A DNA stretch of 35,329 bases from JAHDVS01 sp964370985 (GCA_964370985.1 CAYJLE010000034.1:1-35329), one strand, 5' to 3'. Positions 22,264-29,483 are shown, counted from the stretch's first letter. Numbers and translations are program-made. The notes: generated by a model from the sequence alone, not told the origin.

Positions 22264-23748
22264 ATGTGGCTTACGGTTCGCACCGGCGGGGCGGCGGGAA
22301 CGCGCGTCGAGCTGACGGGCGAGAAGTGCGTGGTCGGGCGCGAGGAGGGCTGCGAGCTCGTCCTCGTCGAGGAGAAGATCTCGCGCCGCCACGCGCAACT
22401 CGAGGCGGTCGGAGACGGACGCTACCTGGTGCGCGACCTCGGCTCCACGAACGGCACGTTCGTGAACGGGCAGCGGATCTCCGCGCCCGTGCTGCTCCAG
22501 GGCGGGGAGGAGCTTCGCTTCGGCGATACCGCCGTCGACGTCGGCGCGGACGCTGCGGGAGCGCCCGTTCCGGCGGGAGCGGCGCCGACCGCGGTCGCTG
22601 CGCAACCGCCCGTGCCTCCGCCCCCCGTCGCCCCGCCACCGCGGCCCGCCGCGTCAGCGCCCCCGGGACGAAGCTGGCTCCAGGAGAACGCTAAGTGGGT
22701 CGCGCTGGTCGCCGGCGTGGCCGCGATCGCGGGTCTCGGGGCCGCGCTCGGAGTCGTCCTGACGGGCGGCGACGAGCCTGCCGCCGTCGAGGTCTCCCCC
22801 GGCGAGAACCCGGAGGTCGAATCTCCCGCGGACGTGATCACCGAGGTCGTGACCGTGCCGCCCGAGACCGAAGCGCCGGCGACGGAGACCGAGGCGCCTC
22901 CGCCGACCGAGTCCACGCCGGCCGTCCCCGCGCAGCTCCAACCCGGCCAGGTCGTCTGGGCGAGCAAGCGCGACGGCGACTGGGATCTCTTCCTCATGAA
23001 CCCGGACGGGGGCCTCGTCGCCCAGCTCACGAACGAGCCGTCGGTGGAGGGCAACCCCGCGGTCTCCCCCGACCGCACGAAGCTGGCGTTCGTCAGCGAC
23101 CGGGACGGCGACTTCGAGCTCTACGTGATGGCCCTCGACGGGACGGGCCTCGTCCAGGTCACGAGCAACACGGCGGTCGACACCAGCCCGTCGTGGTCGC
23201 CGGACGGGGCGAGGCTCGCCTACCAGAGTCGGCAGAACGACGAGGACGACTCCGAGGTCTGGGTCGTCGGGGCCGACGGCTCGAGCCCGACGCAGCTCAC
23301 GAACAACGAGGGGATCGGCGACGGGATCCCGAGCTTCTCGCCCGACGGCACGCGGATCGCCTTCGAGTCCTACGCGAACGGGAACTGGGACGTGTGGGTG
23401 ATGAACGCCGACGGCACCGGCGCCGCCGCGGTGGGTGCGACCGCCGCCGCCGAGGGGGCTCCCCGCTGGTCGCCCGACGGGACCCGTATCGCATTTGGCA
23501 ACGACGCGTCCGGCAACTGGGACATCTGGGTCATGAACGCGGACGGGTCGGGACAGGTCAACGTCACGAACAATCCGGTCTACGACGGCTGGGCGCGTTG
23601 GACGCCCGACGGTGGGCGGGTGGTGTTCTACCGCTCGCTCAGCGACACGGAGAGCGACGTGTTCTCCGTCGCCGCCGACGGGAGCGGTGGCGAGGTCCAG
23701 CTCACGAGCGATCCGGGCTTCGACGTGGAGCCGGAGGTCGTCCGCTGA
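22264..23748 (+). CDS. FHA domain - TM - TolB-like beta-propeller protein
   Basis: A 494-residue membrane protein with an intact FHA domain (about 1-95), a long Pro-rich linker, a membrane helix (about 144-167), a Thr/Glu/Pro stalk and an extracytoplasmic propeller (about 228-494). The propeller is built from WD40-like (PD40/TolB) blades, with repeats such as WDLFLMNPDG, PSWSPDGARLAY, WDVWVMNADGTG, PRWSPDGTRIAF and WDIWVMNADGSG. About six blades can be counted. Such propellers usually bind proteins or polysaccharides. It is the last gene of the FHA unit (AGGAGGAG ribosome-binding site, 14 bases after the preceding stop) and converges on the FHA-protease gene with only six bases between stops. 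Confidence 0.88.
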   Translation: MWLTVRTGGAAGTRVELTGEKCVVGREEGCELVLVEEKISRRHAQLEAVGDGRYLVRDLGSTNGTFVNGQRISAPVLLQGGEELRFGDTAVDVGADAAGAPVPAGAAPTAVAAQPPVPPPPVAPPPRPAASAPPGRSWLQENAKWVALVAGVAAIAGLGAALGVVLTGGDEPAAVEVSPGENPEVESPADVITEVVTVPPETEAPATETEAPPPTESTPAVPAQLQPGQVVWASKRDGDWDLFLMNPDGGLVAQLTNEPSVEGNPAVSPDRTKLAFVSDRDGDFELYVMALDGTGLVQVTSNTAVDTSPSWSPDGARLAYQSRQNDEDDSEVWVVGADGSSPTQLTNNEGIGDGIPSFSPDGTRIAFESYANGNWDVWVMNADGTGAAAVGATAAAEGAPRWSPDGTRIAFGNDASGNWDIWVMNADGSGQVNVTNNPVYDGWARWTPDGGRVVFYRSLSDTESDVFSVAADGSGGEVQLTSDPGFDVEPEVVR

Positions 23749-23754
23749 GTCGGG

Positions 23755-25236
23755 TCACATGAAGGCGACGGCGACCTCGCGCACGCTTGCCTCGCCGGGG
23801 AAGATCGTCGTCAGCGTGACCGTGTCGCCGCCCGACGCGCCCTCGACGGCGTCGCAGTAGCTGCGAAACGTGCCGTCGAGCGGCTTGCCGTCGATCGCGA
23901 CGACGAGCACGGGCTGCTCACCGAGGCCTGCCTCCGCGGCGGGCGTGCCGGGCACGGCGTGCGTGACGAGCAGCCCCGGGACGTCCGCGGGCAGGCCGAG
24001 TGCGCTCATGTCGTCGACGAGGGCGGGGAACCACCAGCCGGCACCGGTCCAGCCGAGCGAGCGTCCCTCGCGCAGGCTGTCGGTCACGTCGCGGACGCGA
24101 TCGACCCCGATCGAGTAGCCCTGGCCCTGGATCGGACGGTTCCCGAACTGGGTCAGCCCGGCCGAGTTGACGCCGACCAGCTCGCCCTCGAGCGTCACGA
24201 GCGGCCCGCCCGAGTTGCCGGGGTTGATGACGGCGTCGGTCTGGACCACGTTCGTGAGCAGCGGCACGTCCAGGCTGAGGATGCTCCACTCGGTCTGAAC
24301 GACCGAGACGACGCCGGTCGTAGCGGTCAGATCGTCACCGAGCGCAGCGTTGACCGGGAAGCCGAGTGCGACGACCGTCTCGCCCTGGGCGAGACGGGAC
24401 TGCGAGCCGAGCGGGAGCGTGACGAGGCCCTCGGTGTCCCGGAGGCGCAGGACGGCGAGGTCCTCGCAGGGTGCGACGCCGACGATCTCCGCGGAGCGCT
24501 CGTCGTCGCCGACGGCCACGAACATGAGCGGGAACGCGTTGACGACGTGGGCGTTCGTGACGACCAGGCCCTGCTCCGCGTCGAGCACCCAGCCGGTGCC
24601 CGTTCCGACCGACTCGTCCGATGGCTCGCTCTTGCCGCGGATCTGCACGGTCGCGGGCCCGACAGCCGCGATCAGCTCGGGGACGGACGGGGGCTCGTCG
24701 ACCTCGTCGCCGCCCCCGATCACGCCGACGCCGAAGAGAACGCCGACCGTGATCCCGCCGACGGCCAGGGCGGAGAGGAGGCCCGCGAGGACGCCGAGCC
24801 GCCGGACCGACTGCCGCAGCCTGATCCGCTCGACGGAGGATGGGGTGGGGGCCTCGGCGGTCGGCGGGGCCGCGGGCTCGGCTAGGGCATCCGGCTCGAC
24901 GGGTCCGCCCGGGACGACGCCGATCACGGTGCGCCCGCCCGCACCCGCGCCGCGGGTCGCGATCAGGATCGTGTTGCCGATCTGGATCGTCTCGTTGCCC
25001 TCGAGCACGACCGGGGCGGTGATCTGCTGACCGTCCACGAACGTCCCGTTGGTCGAGCCGAGGTCGCGGAGCGCGGTCCGGCCGTCGGGGAGCGCCTCGA
25101 ACGTGGCGTGCTGGCGCGACGCGCGCTCGTCGTCGATCCGCAGGTCGCAGGTTTCGTCCCTACCGACGACGAAGTGCGATCCCGTCACCTCGACGGCGTC
25201 GCCCGCGCCAGCGCCCGAGCGGATCGTGAGCCACAT
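23755..25236 (-). CDS. FHA domain - TM - trypsin-like protease with PDZ (HtrA-type)
   Basis: A 493-residue membrane-bound serine protease. Residues 1-93 are an intact FHA domain (VVGRDETCDLRIDDERASRQ H, DLGSTNGTFVDG), a membrane helix follows at about 147-174, and the extracytoplasmic part is an HtrA/DegP-like trypsin domain. The triad is His230 in VTNAHVV, Asp259 in EDLAVLRL, and Ser342 in NPGNSGGPL. A PDZ-like domain (about 385-480, GLLVTHAVPGTPAAEAGL, VVAIDGKPLDG) ends the protein. The ATG has an AAGGAGG ribosome-binding site, and a TAGAAT -10 element lies further upstream. An FHA domain attached in cis would let kinase signalling control or localise the protease. That is inference. It is transcribed towards the FHA-propeller gene. 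Confidence 0.93.
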   Translation of the reverse strand: MWLTIRSGAGAGDAVEVTGSHFVVGRDETCDLRIDDERASRQHATFEALPDGRTALRDLGSTNGTFVDGQQITAPVVLEGNETIQIGNTILIATRGAGAGGRTVIGVVPGGPVEPDALAEPAAPPTAEAPTPSSVERIRLRQSVRRLGVLAGLLSALAVGGITVGVLFGVGVIGGGDEVDEPPSVPELIAAVGPATVQIRGKSEPSDESVGTGTGWVLDAEQGLVVTNAHVVNAFPLMFVAVGDDERSAEIVGVAPCEDLAVLRLRDTEGLVTLPLGSQSRLAQGETVVALGFPVNAALGDDLTATTGVVSVVQTEWSILSLDVPLLTNVVQTDAVINPGNSGGPLVTLEGELVGVNSAGLTQFGNRPIQGQGYSIGVDRVRDVTDSLREGRSLGWTGAGWWFPALVDDMSALGLPADVPGLLVTHAVPGTPAAEAGLGEQPVLVVAIDGKPLDGTFRSYCDAVEGASGGDTVTLTTIFPGEASVREVAVAFM

Positions 25237-25271
25237 GCGGAGCCTCCTTGGAAAGCGTGGTCGGCCGGCGG

Positions 25272-25277
25272 ATTCTA
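25272..25277 (-). promoter_or_regulatory. -10 element TAGAAT of the FHA-protease gene
   Basis: On the minus strand TAGAAT (25277-25272) lies 35 bases before the ATG, leaving room for a leader with the AAGGAGG ribosome-binding site. The surrounding GGCGTAGAATC is identical to the -10 region of the third FHA gene at 19992-20002. This suggests parallel expression of the two units. Confidence 0.5.
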
Positions 25278-25293
25278 CGCCGCGGTGCCGGCG

Positions 25294-26151
25294 TCAGGCG
25301 AGGCCGCGAACCCGCGCGTAGGCGATCGCCACGCTGACGAGCGCGACGCCGACGAGGGCGGCGAGCGCCGGCAGGCCGTCCCGGCTCGCGAGCGGCGCGG
25401 TGCGCCCGAAGCGACGCAAGAGCAGCATCGACGCGATCCCGCCGGCGAGGCCGCCGAGGTGCCCGCCGATCGAGATCCCGGAGATCGAGAAGGTGAGGAT
25501 CAGGTTGATCACGACGATCGCCATCGCGCTGCCGCCGAACACGTAGACGCGGCTTCGCTCGAGCACGAGGCCGGCGCCGAGGATCCCGAACACCGCGCGG
25601 GTGGCGCCGACGGTCGGCGTCGTCGGTGAGAGCAGGAGCGCCCCGGCGGAGCCGGCGAGCGCCGACGCCAGGTAGATGCCGAGGTAGCGGCCGGGGCCGA
25701 GGAGGTGTTCGAGCGACCGGCCGAACCACCAGAGCGCGAGCATGTTGAAGAGGAGATGGATCGGGCCGGAGTGGAGGAACGCGCCCGTGATGAGCCGCCA
25801 CCATTCGCCGTCGGCGACGAGCGGCCCGTAGAGCGCCCCATGCTCGAAGACCGGGCCCGAGAGCGTCTCCCAGCCCGCGCCGGAGCCGAGCGCGGCCACG
25901 AACACGCCGACGCTCACGGCCGCGAGGCCGATCGTCGCGGCGCCGGCCGGGACCCGGCCGCCGGCCGTGCGCACCGTCCGCGCCGCCTGACGTGCGCCTG
26001 TCGGCCGGCCGGAGCAGTCGGGGCAGCGGATCCCGACCGGCCCGAAGACCATGCACTCGGTGCAGATCGGCCGGCCGCAGTCGGAGCAACGGACGGCGGT
26101 CTCGACGCGCGGGTGCCGGTAGCAGACCGTCAGCTCCGTTGTCTCCGGCAC
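25294..26151 (-). CDS. Rhomboid-family membrane protein with altered active site
   Basis: A 285-residue protein with an N-terminal zinc-ribbon-like segment (two CxxC pairs and a His: CYRHPRVETAVRCSDCGRPI, CTEC, CPDC) and a six-helix rhomboid core. Family landmarks are WWRLITGAFLHSGPIHLLFN M, the loop-1 WR, and GGHLGGLAGG with the catalytic His. The position of the catalytic Ser in the usual GxSG reads GATR here (ACC CGC), so Ser is replaced by Thr and the following Gly by Arg. It may be an inactive pseudoprotease or, less likely, use Thr. The GTG at 26151 follows a TACGAT -10 hexamer by six bases. The frame is open far upstream, but that region is the comB gene on the other strand. Confidence 0.88.
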   Translation of the reverse strand: MPETTELTVCYRHPRVETAVRCSDCGRPICTECMVFGPVGIRCPDCSGRPTGARQAARTVRTAGGRVPAGAATIGLAAVSVGVFVAALGSGAGWETLSGPVFEHGALYGPLVADGEWWRLITGAFLHSGPIHLLFNMLALWWFGRSLEHLLGPGRYLGIYLASALAGSAGALLLSPTTPTVGATRAVFGILGAGLVLERSRVYVFGGSAMAIVVINLILTFSISGISIGGHLGGLAGGIASMLLLRRFGRTAPLASRDGLPALAALVGVALVSVAIAYARVRGLA

Positions 26152-26157
26152 GCCCGC

Positions 26158-26163
26158 ATCGTA
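26158..26163 (-). promoter_or_regulatory. -10 element TACGAT of the rhomboid gene
   Basis: On the minus strand TACGAT (26163-26158) ends 6 bases before the GTG at 26151. No Shine-Dalgarno sequence is present. Confidence 0.5.
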
Positions 26164-26191
26164 GTCGCCGGGCGCGGCGAGTCGCGCCGGA

Positions 26192-26197
26192 TAGGAT
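26192..26197 (+). promoter_or_regulatory. -10 element TAGGAT of the comB-like gene
   Basis: TAGGAT ends 8 bases before the GTG at 26206, with no Shine-Dalgarno sequence. It is the same hexamer as that before glyQ. Confidence 0.5.
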
Positions 26198-26205
26198 CCG
26201 GCACC

Positions 26206-26898
26206 GTGCGTGTCCATGTCGCCTTCACGCCCGCCGAGGCGGCCTCGGCCCCGACCGCGATCGTCGTCGACGTGCTCCGGGCGACGTCCACGATCGCCCA
26301 GGCGCTCGCGGCGGGCCATCCCCGTGTGCTCTCCTGCGCGGGGGTGGAGGAGGCGAGGTCGCTCGCGCGCGACGAGGGCGGGCTGCTCGCGGGCGAGCGC
26401 AGGTGCGTGCGGATCCCGGGCTTCGACCGGGGGAACTCGCCGCAGGAGTTCACGGGCGCGGGCGACGGGACGGTGATCCTGACGACCACGAACGGAACCC
26501 GAGCGCTCGTCTCGGCGGCCGAAGCGTGCCGGTGGGTGCTTGCGGGGAGCCTCCTCAACCTCGAGGCCGTCACGGCTGCGGCCCGCGAGGCCGGCGAGGA
26601 CGTCGTCGTCGTCTGCGCCGGCGTGCTGGGCGCGTTCGCGCTCGACGACGCCTACTGCGCGGGCCGGATCGTCGAGTCGCTCGGCGGGGAGCCGACCGAT
26701 GCCGCCGTGGCGGCGGTGCGCCTGCGGCGCTCGTTCGCGAGCGGGGAGGAGGGCCTGCGCGCCAGCCAGAGCGCCCGGAACCTCCTCGCCGCCGGGCTCG
26801 AGAGCGACATCTCCTTCTGCGCGCGCGAGAGCGTCCTCGACGTGGTGCCCCGAGTCGTCGCGACCAGGGGCGCGTCCGTCGAGGTCGCTACAGTGTGA
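26206..26898 (+). CDS. 2-phosphosulfolactate phosphatase family protein (ComB-like)
   Basis: A 230-residue protein of the ComB family, named for the methanogen enzyme that dephosphorylates 2-phosphosulfolactate on the way to coenzyme M. Family marks are VVDVLRATSTIAQALAAG near the N-terminus, RGNSPQEF, TTTNGTRAL, VVVVCAGVLGAFALDDAYCA G and SQSARNL. The family also occurs in many bacteria that do not make coenzyme M, where its substrate is often unknown, so I do not assign the pathway here. No other coenzyme M or sulfolactate genes are visible nearby. Start chosen at GTG 26206 from the -10 element and family N-terminus. Confidence 0.88.
   Translation: MRVHVAFTPAEAASAPTAIVVDVLRATSTIAQALAAGHPRVLSCAGVEEARSLARDEGGLLAGERRCVRIPGFDRGNSPQEFTGAGDGTVILTTTNGTRALVSAAEACRWVLAGSLLNLEAVTAAAREAGEDVVVVCAGVLGAFALDDAYCAGRIVESLGGEPTDAAVAAVRLRRSFASGEEGLRASQSARNLLAAGLESDISFCARESVLDVVPRVVATRGASVEVATV
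26889..26894 (+). promoter_or_regulatory. -10 element TACAGT of the secreted-protein gene
   Basis: TACAGT lies within the last codons of the comB-like gene and ends 8 bases before the ATG at 26903. There is no Shine-Dalgarno sequence in the short gap. Confidence 0.45.
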
Positions 26899-26902
26899 GC
26901 CA

Positions 26903-27424
26903 ATGCGACGTCGGGCTCTTCTCCGCGCCCTCGGCCTTGCCGCCGTGGCCGCGCTCGTCCTCGCCGCCCCGGCCGCGGCGGCGACGATCGCCGACGCCGA
27001 CGACACGGCGGGCAGCCTCGACGTGCGGAAGGTCACGGCGACGAGCACCGCCAGCTCCGTCAAGGTCACCGTCACCACCTGGGGCTCGTGGTCGAGCAGC
27101 GTGCTCGCGTCCGCCAAGAACCGCCTCGTCGTCCTCTTCGACTCCGACCTCGACGGGACGGCCGAGTACCGGGGGCGGATCGTCGAGTCGGGCGGGGCGC
27201 TCGTCGTCCTCCTGTCGGGGCAGGGGAACAACTACGAGCCTCTGCCGGTGCAGCGCGCGAGCGGCAAGAAGCTGTCGTTCACGATCCCCACGGATGTCAT
27301 GGGCGCCCAGGGGGCCGACCTTCAGGTGGCGGTGACGAGCCGCTACAGGGACTCCGGCTCGTGCGTGGTGGCCTGCAAGGACCGGGCGCCGGACTCGGGC
27401 TGGCTCCTCGTGCCCGCCCCGTAG
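26903..27424 (+). CDS. Secreted protein of unknown function
   Basis: A 173-residue protein with a clear Sec signal peptide (MRRRALLRALGLAAVAALVL, cleavage likely after AAAA near residue 27). The mature part is beta-rich and Ser/Thr-rich (ADADDTAGSLDVRKVTATST, VLFDSDLDGTAEYRGRIVES), resembling small secreted beta-sandwich proteins common in this lineage. Two cysteines near the C-terminus (GSCVVACKDR) may form a disulfide. I do not recognise a named family with confidence. It follows the ComB-like gene closely but probably has its own start-proximal -10 element. It converges on another small secreted-protein gene, 17 bases away. Confidence 0.75.
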   Translation: MRRRALLRALGLAAVAALVLAAPAAAATIADADDTAGSLDVRKVTATSTASSVKVTVTTWGSWSSSVLASAKNRLVVLFDSDLDGTAEYRGRIVESGGALVVLLSGQGNNYEPLPVQRASGKKLSFTIPTDVMGAQGADLQVAVTSRYRDSGSCVVACKDRAPDSGWLLVPAP

Positions 27425-27441
27425 CCTCGCTCGGCCGCGGG

Positions 27442-27924
27442 TCAGTAGGGCTCGCCGGACCCGCTCGCGGGCCGGGCGACGATCTTCGCCGCGGTCAGCC
27501 CCGGGAGGCTGCCTACCCGGAGCTCCGCCCGGCAGACGCGTGCGGTCACGACAGCGCCGTCGCCTGCCTCGAGGTCCGCGAGCGTCGCCTGGCCCTGCCT
27601 GCGGATCTTCGTCCTCGCGCCGACCGCGACGGTCACGGGCCGGTCCGCCTCCGCGTAAGGGCGGCCATGACGGTTCGTCCGCTTCACGAGGAGGGAGACG
27701 CTCCCGCCGCTCGCGGCGGGTCGCGGGTCGACGACCGGCGGGCTCCCCTCGGCGGGGCTGTCCCCGGACTGGCCGCCACCGTCGACCGTGAGCAGCGTGC
27801 CGGTGAGCACTACGGTCACCTTCTGCTTGCAGCCCCCGCCTGGCGCCGCAGGCCCGGCCTTGCCGGACGCGGCGGGGACGGCGAGAGCCGCGAGCAGGAG
27901 AAGGGCCAGGAGGGCGCGCCGCAT
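27442..27924 (-). CDS. Secreted protein of unknown function
   Basis: A 160-residue protein with a signal peptide (MRRALLALLLLAALAVPAAS G). The mature part begins with a cysteine (GGGCKQKVTVVLTGTLLTVD) and is predicted to be beta-rich with repeated short strands, including LLVKRTNRHGRPY and DLEAGDGAVVTARVC. The pattern (a carrier for a parameter described as DLEAGD) recalls small OB-like or DUF5666-like secreted domains, but I do not assign it. The ATG at 27924 is preceded by GAGGAAG. A longer open frame runs back through imuB but cannot be real there. It is divergent from imuB, so the LexA boxes at 27988-28016 lie upstream of both. Confidence 0.72.
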   Translation of the reverse strand: MRRALLALLLLAALAVPAASGKAGPAAPGGGCKQKVTVVLTGTLLTVDGGGQSGDSPAEGSPPVVDPRPAASGGSVSLLVKRTNRHGRPYAEADRPVTVAVGARTKIRRQGQATLADLEAGDGAVVTARVCRAELRVGSLPGLTAAKIVARPASGSGEPY

Positions 27925-27978
27925 CTCTTCCTCGCTACGGCAGCCGGCTCGGGTCGGGCAATCCCCCGCGTGAGGGTC

Positions 27979-28006
27979 TTGACAGGAGAACATCTGTTCG
28001 TATAGA
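27979..28006 (+). promoter_or_regulatory. imuB promoter TTGACA-16-TATAGA
   Basis: A perfect -35 TTGACA (27979-27984) and TATAGA (28001-28006) with 16 bases between them form the most consensus-like promoter in the window. The expected start of transcription is around 28013, only about five bases before the imuB ATG. The two LexA boxes fall in the spacer and over the -10/start region. Confidence 0.7.
27988..27999. promoter_or_regulatory. LexA-type SOS box 1
   Basis: GAACATCTGTTC: arms GAACA and TGTTC are a perfect inverted repeat matching the Gram-positive/actinobacterial SOS box core (GAAC-N4-GTTC). It lies in the spacer between -35 and -10, where bound LexA would block RNA polymerase. Confidence 0.85.
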
Positions 28007-28016
28007 ACATATGTTC
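28005..28016. promoter_or_regulatory. LexA-type SOS box 2
   Basis: GAACATATGTTC is a fully symmetric SOS box. It overlaps the end of the -10 element and the predicted transcription start and ends one base before the imuB ATG. It is centred 17 bases from box 1, so two LexA dimers could bind side by side. Confidence 0.85.
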
Positions 28017-28017
28017 C

Positions 28018-29202
28018 ATGCTTGCCTGTCTCACGGTCGACTCGTTCGCGCTCCGCGCGGCGCTGCGCGCCCGGCCGGAGCTCGCCGGCGGGCCGGCGGC
28101 GCTCGTGCCGGCGGCGGGCGAGCGCGATCTCGTCGGGCCGTGCACGGAGGCGGCGCGGCAGGCGGGCGTCCGGCCGGGGATGCGCCTCGGCGAGGCGCTC
28201 GCCACCTGCCCGGAGCTCGCGCTCGTCGAGCGCGACCCGGCCGCGGCCGAGGAGGAATGGGAGCGGCTGCTCCGCCGGCTCGAGGCGGCAGGGCTCGCCG
28301 TCGAGCCCGTCCAGCCCGGCTGCGCCTACTTCGAGACGGCGGGGCTCGAGCGGCTCGCGGGCGGGCTCCGCGCGGTGCTGCGGCGGGCGCTCGACGCGGC
28401 CGGGCCGGAATGGGAGCCGCGCGTCGGCGCGGCGGCGCGCCGTTTCGCCGCGCTCGCGGCCGCCAGCGTCGCACCGCCCGGCCGCGCGCTCGTCGTCGAC
28501 GACGGGGAGGAGGCGCTGTTTCTCGAGCCCCTGCCGCTCGGCGTGCTGCCGCTCACCCCCGAGCGGCGCCGCGAGCTCGCCGATCTCGGCGTACGCCGGC
28601 TCGGGGAGCTGGCCCGTCTGCCCGGCGCCGCCGTCGCCGACCGCCTCGGCCGCGACGGCGAGGGCGCCTGGCACCTAGCGCGCGGGGAAGACGGCCGAGC
28701 TGTGAAGCCGCGCCGGCCGGCGGAGGAGATCGCGGAGTCGCTCGCGTTCCCCGAGGCAGTCGCGAACGCGGTCACGCTCGAGCGGGGCCTCGCCGCCCTC
28801 CTCGACCGCCTGCTCGCGCGGCCCGAGCGGGCCGGGCGGGCGCCGCGCCAGCTCGCGCTGTCGGCCCGTCTCGCCGCGGGCGGCTCCTGGCGGCGGGCGG
28901 TGACGCTGCGCGAGCCGACGGCGGAGCCCCGCCGCCTGCGAGCGGCGCTCGTGCCGAAGCTCGCGGAACTACCGGGGCCTGCCGTCGAGCTGCGGCTCGC
29001 GCTCGCCGCGCTCACCGGCTCGGTCGGCGTCCAGGAGGAGCTCGTCCGCCCGGAAGGCAGGCGGCTGCGCGAGCTGCTGCGCGAGGGCCTGCGCCAGGTC
29101 CGGGCGGCGGCCGGAATCGACGCTGTGGGCACCGTCGTGGAGGTCGCGCCGTGGTCGCGAATCCCGGAGGCGAGAGCCGTCCTCGTCCCGCGCGACGACT
29201 GA
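28018..29202 (+). CDS. imuB: ImuB-like non-catalytic Y-family polymerase homologue
   Basis: ImuB is the adaptor of the SOS mutasome: a Y-family polymerase fold without polymerase activity that tethers DnaE2 to the sliding clamp. This protein has 394 residues, shorter than many ImuB proteins (about 500). It shows the palm N-terminus (ACLTVDSFALRAALRARPEL), the RPGMRLGEALATCPEL helix, and a helix-hairpin-helix thumb (LADLGVRRLGELARLPGAAV ADRLG). The catalytic acidic motif of active enzymes (SIDE) corresponds here to GCAYFE, so catalysis is not expected. The start lies one base after LexA box 2, and the transcript should be almost leaderless. No imuA/RecA-like partner gene is adjacent. Confidence 0.88.
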   Translation: MLACLTVDSFALRAALRARPELAGGPAALVPAAGERDLVGPCTEAARQAGVRPGMRLGEALATCPELALVERDPAAAEEEWERLLRRLEAAGLAVEPVQPGCAYFETAGLERLAGGLRAVLRRALDAAGPEWEPRVGAAARRFAALAAASVAPPGRALVVDDGEEALFLEPLPLGVLPLTPERRRELADLGVRRLGELARLPGAAVADRLGRDGEGAWHLARGEDGRAVKPRRPAEEIAESLAFPEAVANAVTLERGLAALLDRLLARPERAGRAPRQLALSARLAAGGSWRRAVTLREPTAEPRRLRAALVPKLAELPGPAVELRLALAALTGSVGVQEELVRPEGRRLRELLREGLRQVRAAAGIDAVGTVVEVAPWSRIPEARAVLVPRDD

Positions 29203-29423
29203 ACGAGCCGCGTCTCGTGGCCGTCGCCGCCCCCGGCGGGGCACCGGAGCGGGTCGGGTCGGCCGCAGTGGCGCACGTGCGGGAGGAGTGGCTCGTCGCC
29301 GAGCGCTGGTGGACCGGCAGGCCCGTGCGGCGGCGCTACTTCGAGCTCGTGCTCGAGACGGGCGAGAACGCGGTCGTGTTCCGCGACGAAACCTCAGGCC
29401 GGTGGTTTCGCCAGCGCGCGTGA
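29151..29423 (+). CDS. DUF6504 family protein of the SOS cassette
   Basis: A 90-residue protein. Its core (about residues 40-90: REEWLVAERWWTGRPVRRRY FELVLE, then VVFRDETSGRWFRQRA) matches the DUF6504 family often found between imuB and dnaE2 in actinobacteria. The GTG at 29151 has GGAGG seven bases upstream and overlaps the end of imuB by 52 bases in another frame. A later GTG at 29217 would also encode the core but has no ribosome-binding site. The conserved aromatic-rich, basic core suggests nucleic acid or protein binding, but no function is established to my knowledge. Its position makes it a candidate small mutasome component. Confidence 0.8.
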   Translation: MVANPGGESRPRPARRLNEPRLVAVAAPGGAPERVGSAAVAHVREEWLVAERWWTGRPVRRRYFELVLETGENAVVFRDETSGRWFRQRA

Positions 29424-29483
29424 CGGGGGCCCGCAGCGACCGCAATTTCCGGCGCTGCCCGAGGGGCCACCCCGCACCTCCAC

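Noticed and set aside
26152..27231. N-terminal extension of the rhomboid protein through the comB region
   Set aside because: This part is antisense to a well-conserved gene and low in complexity.
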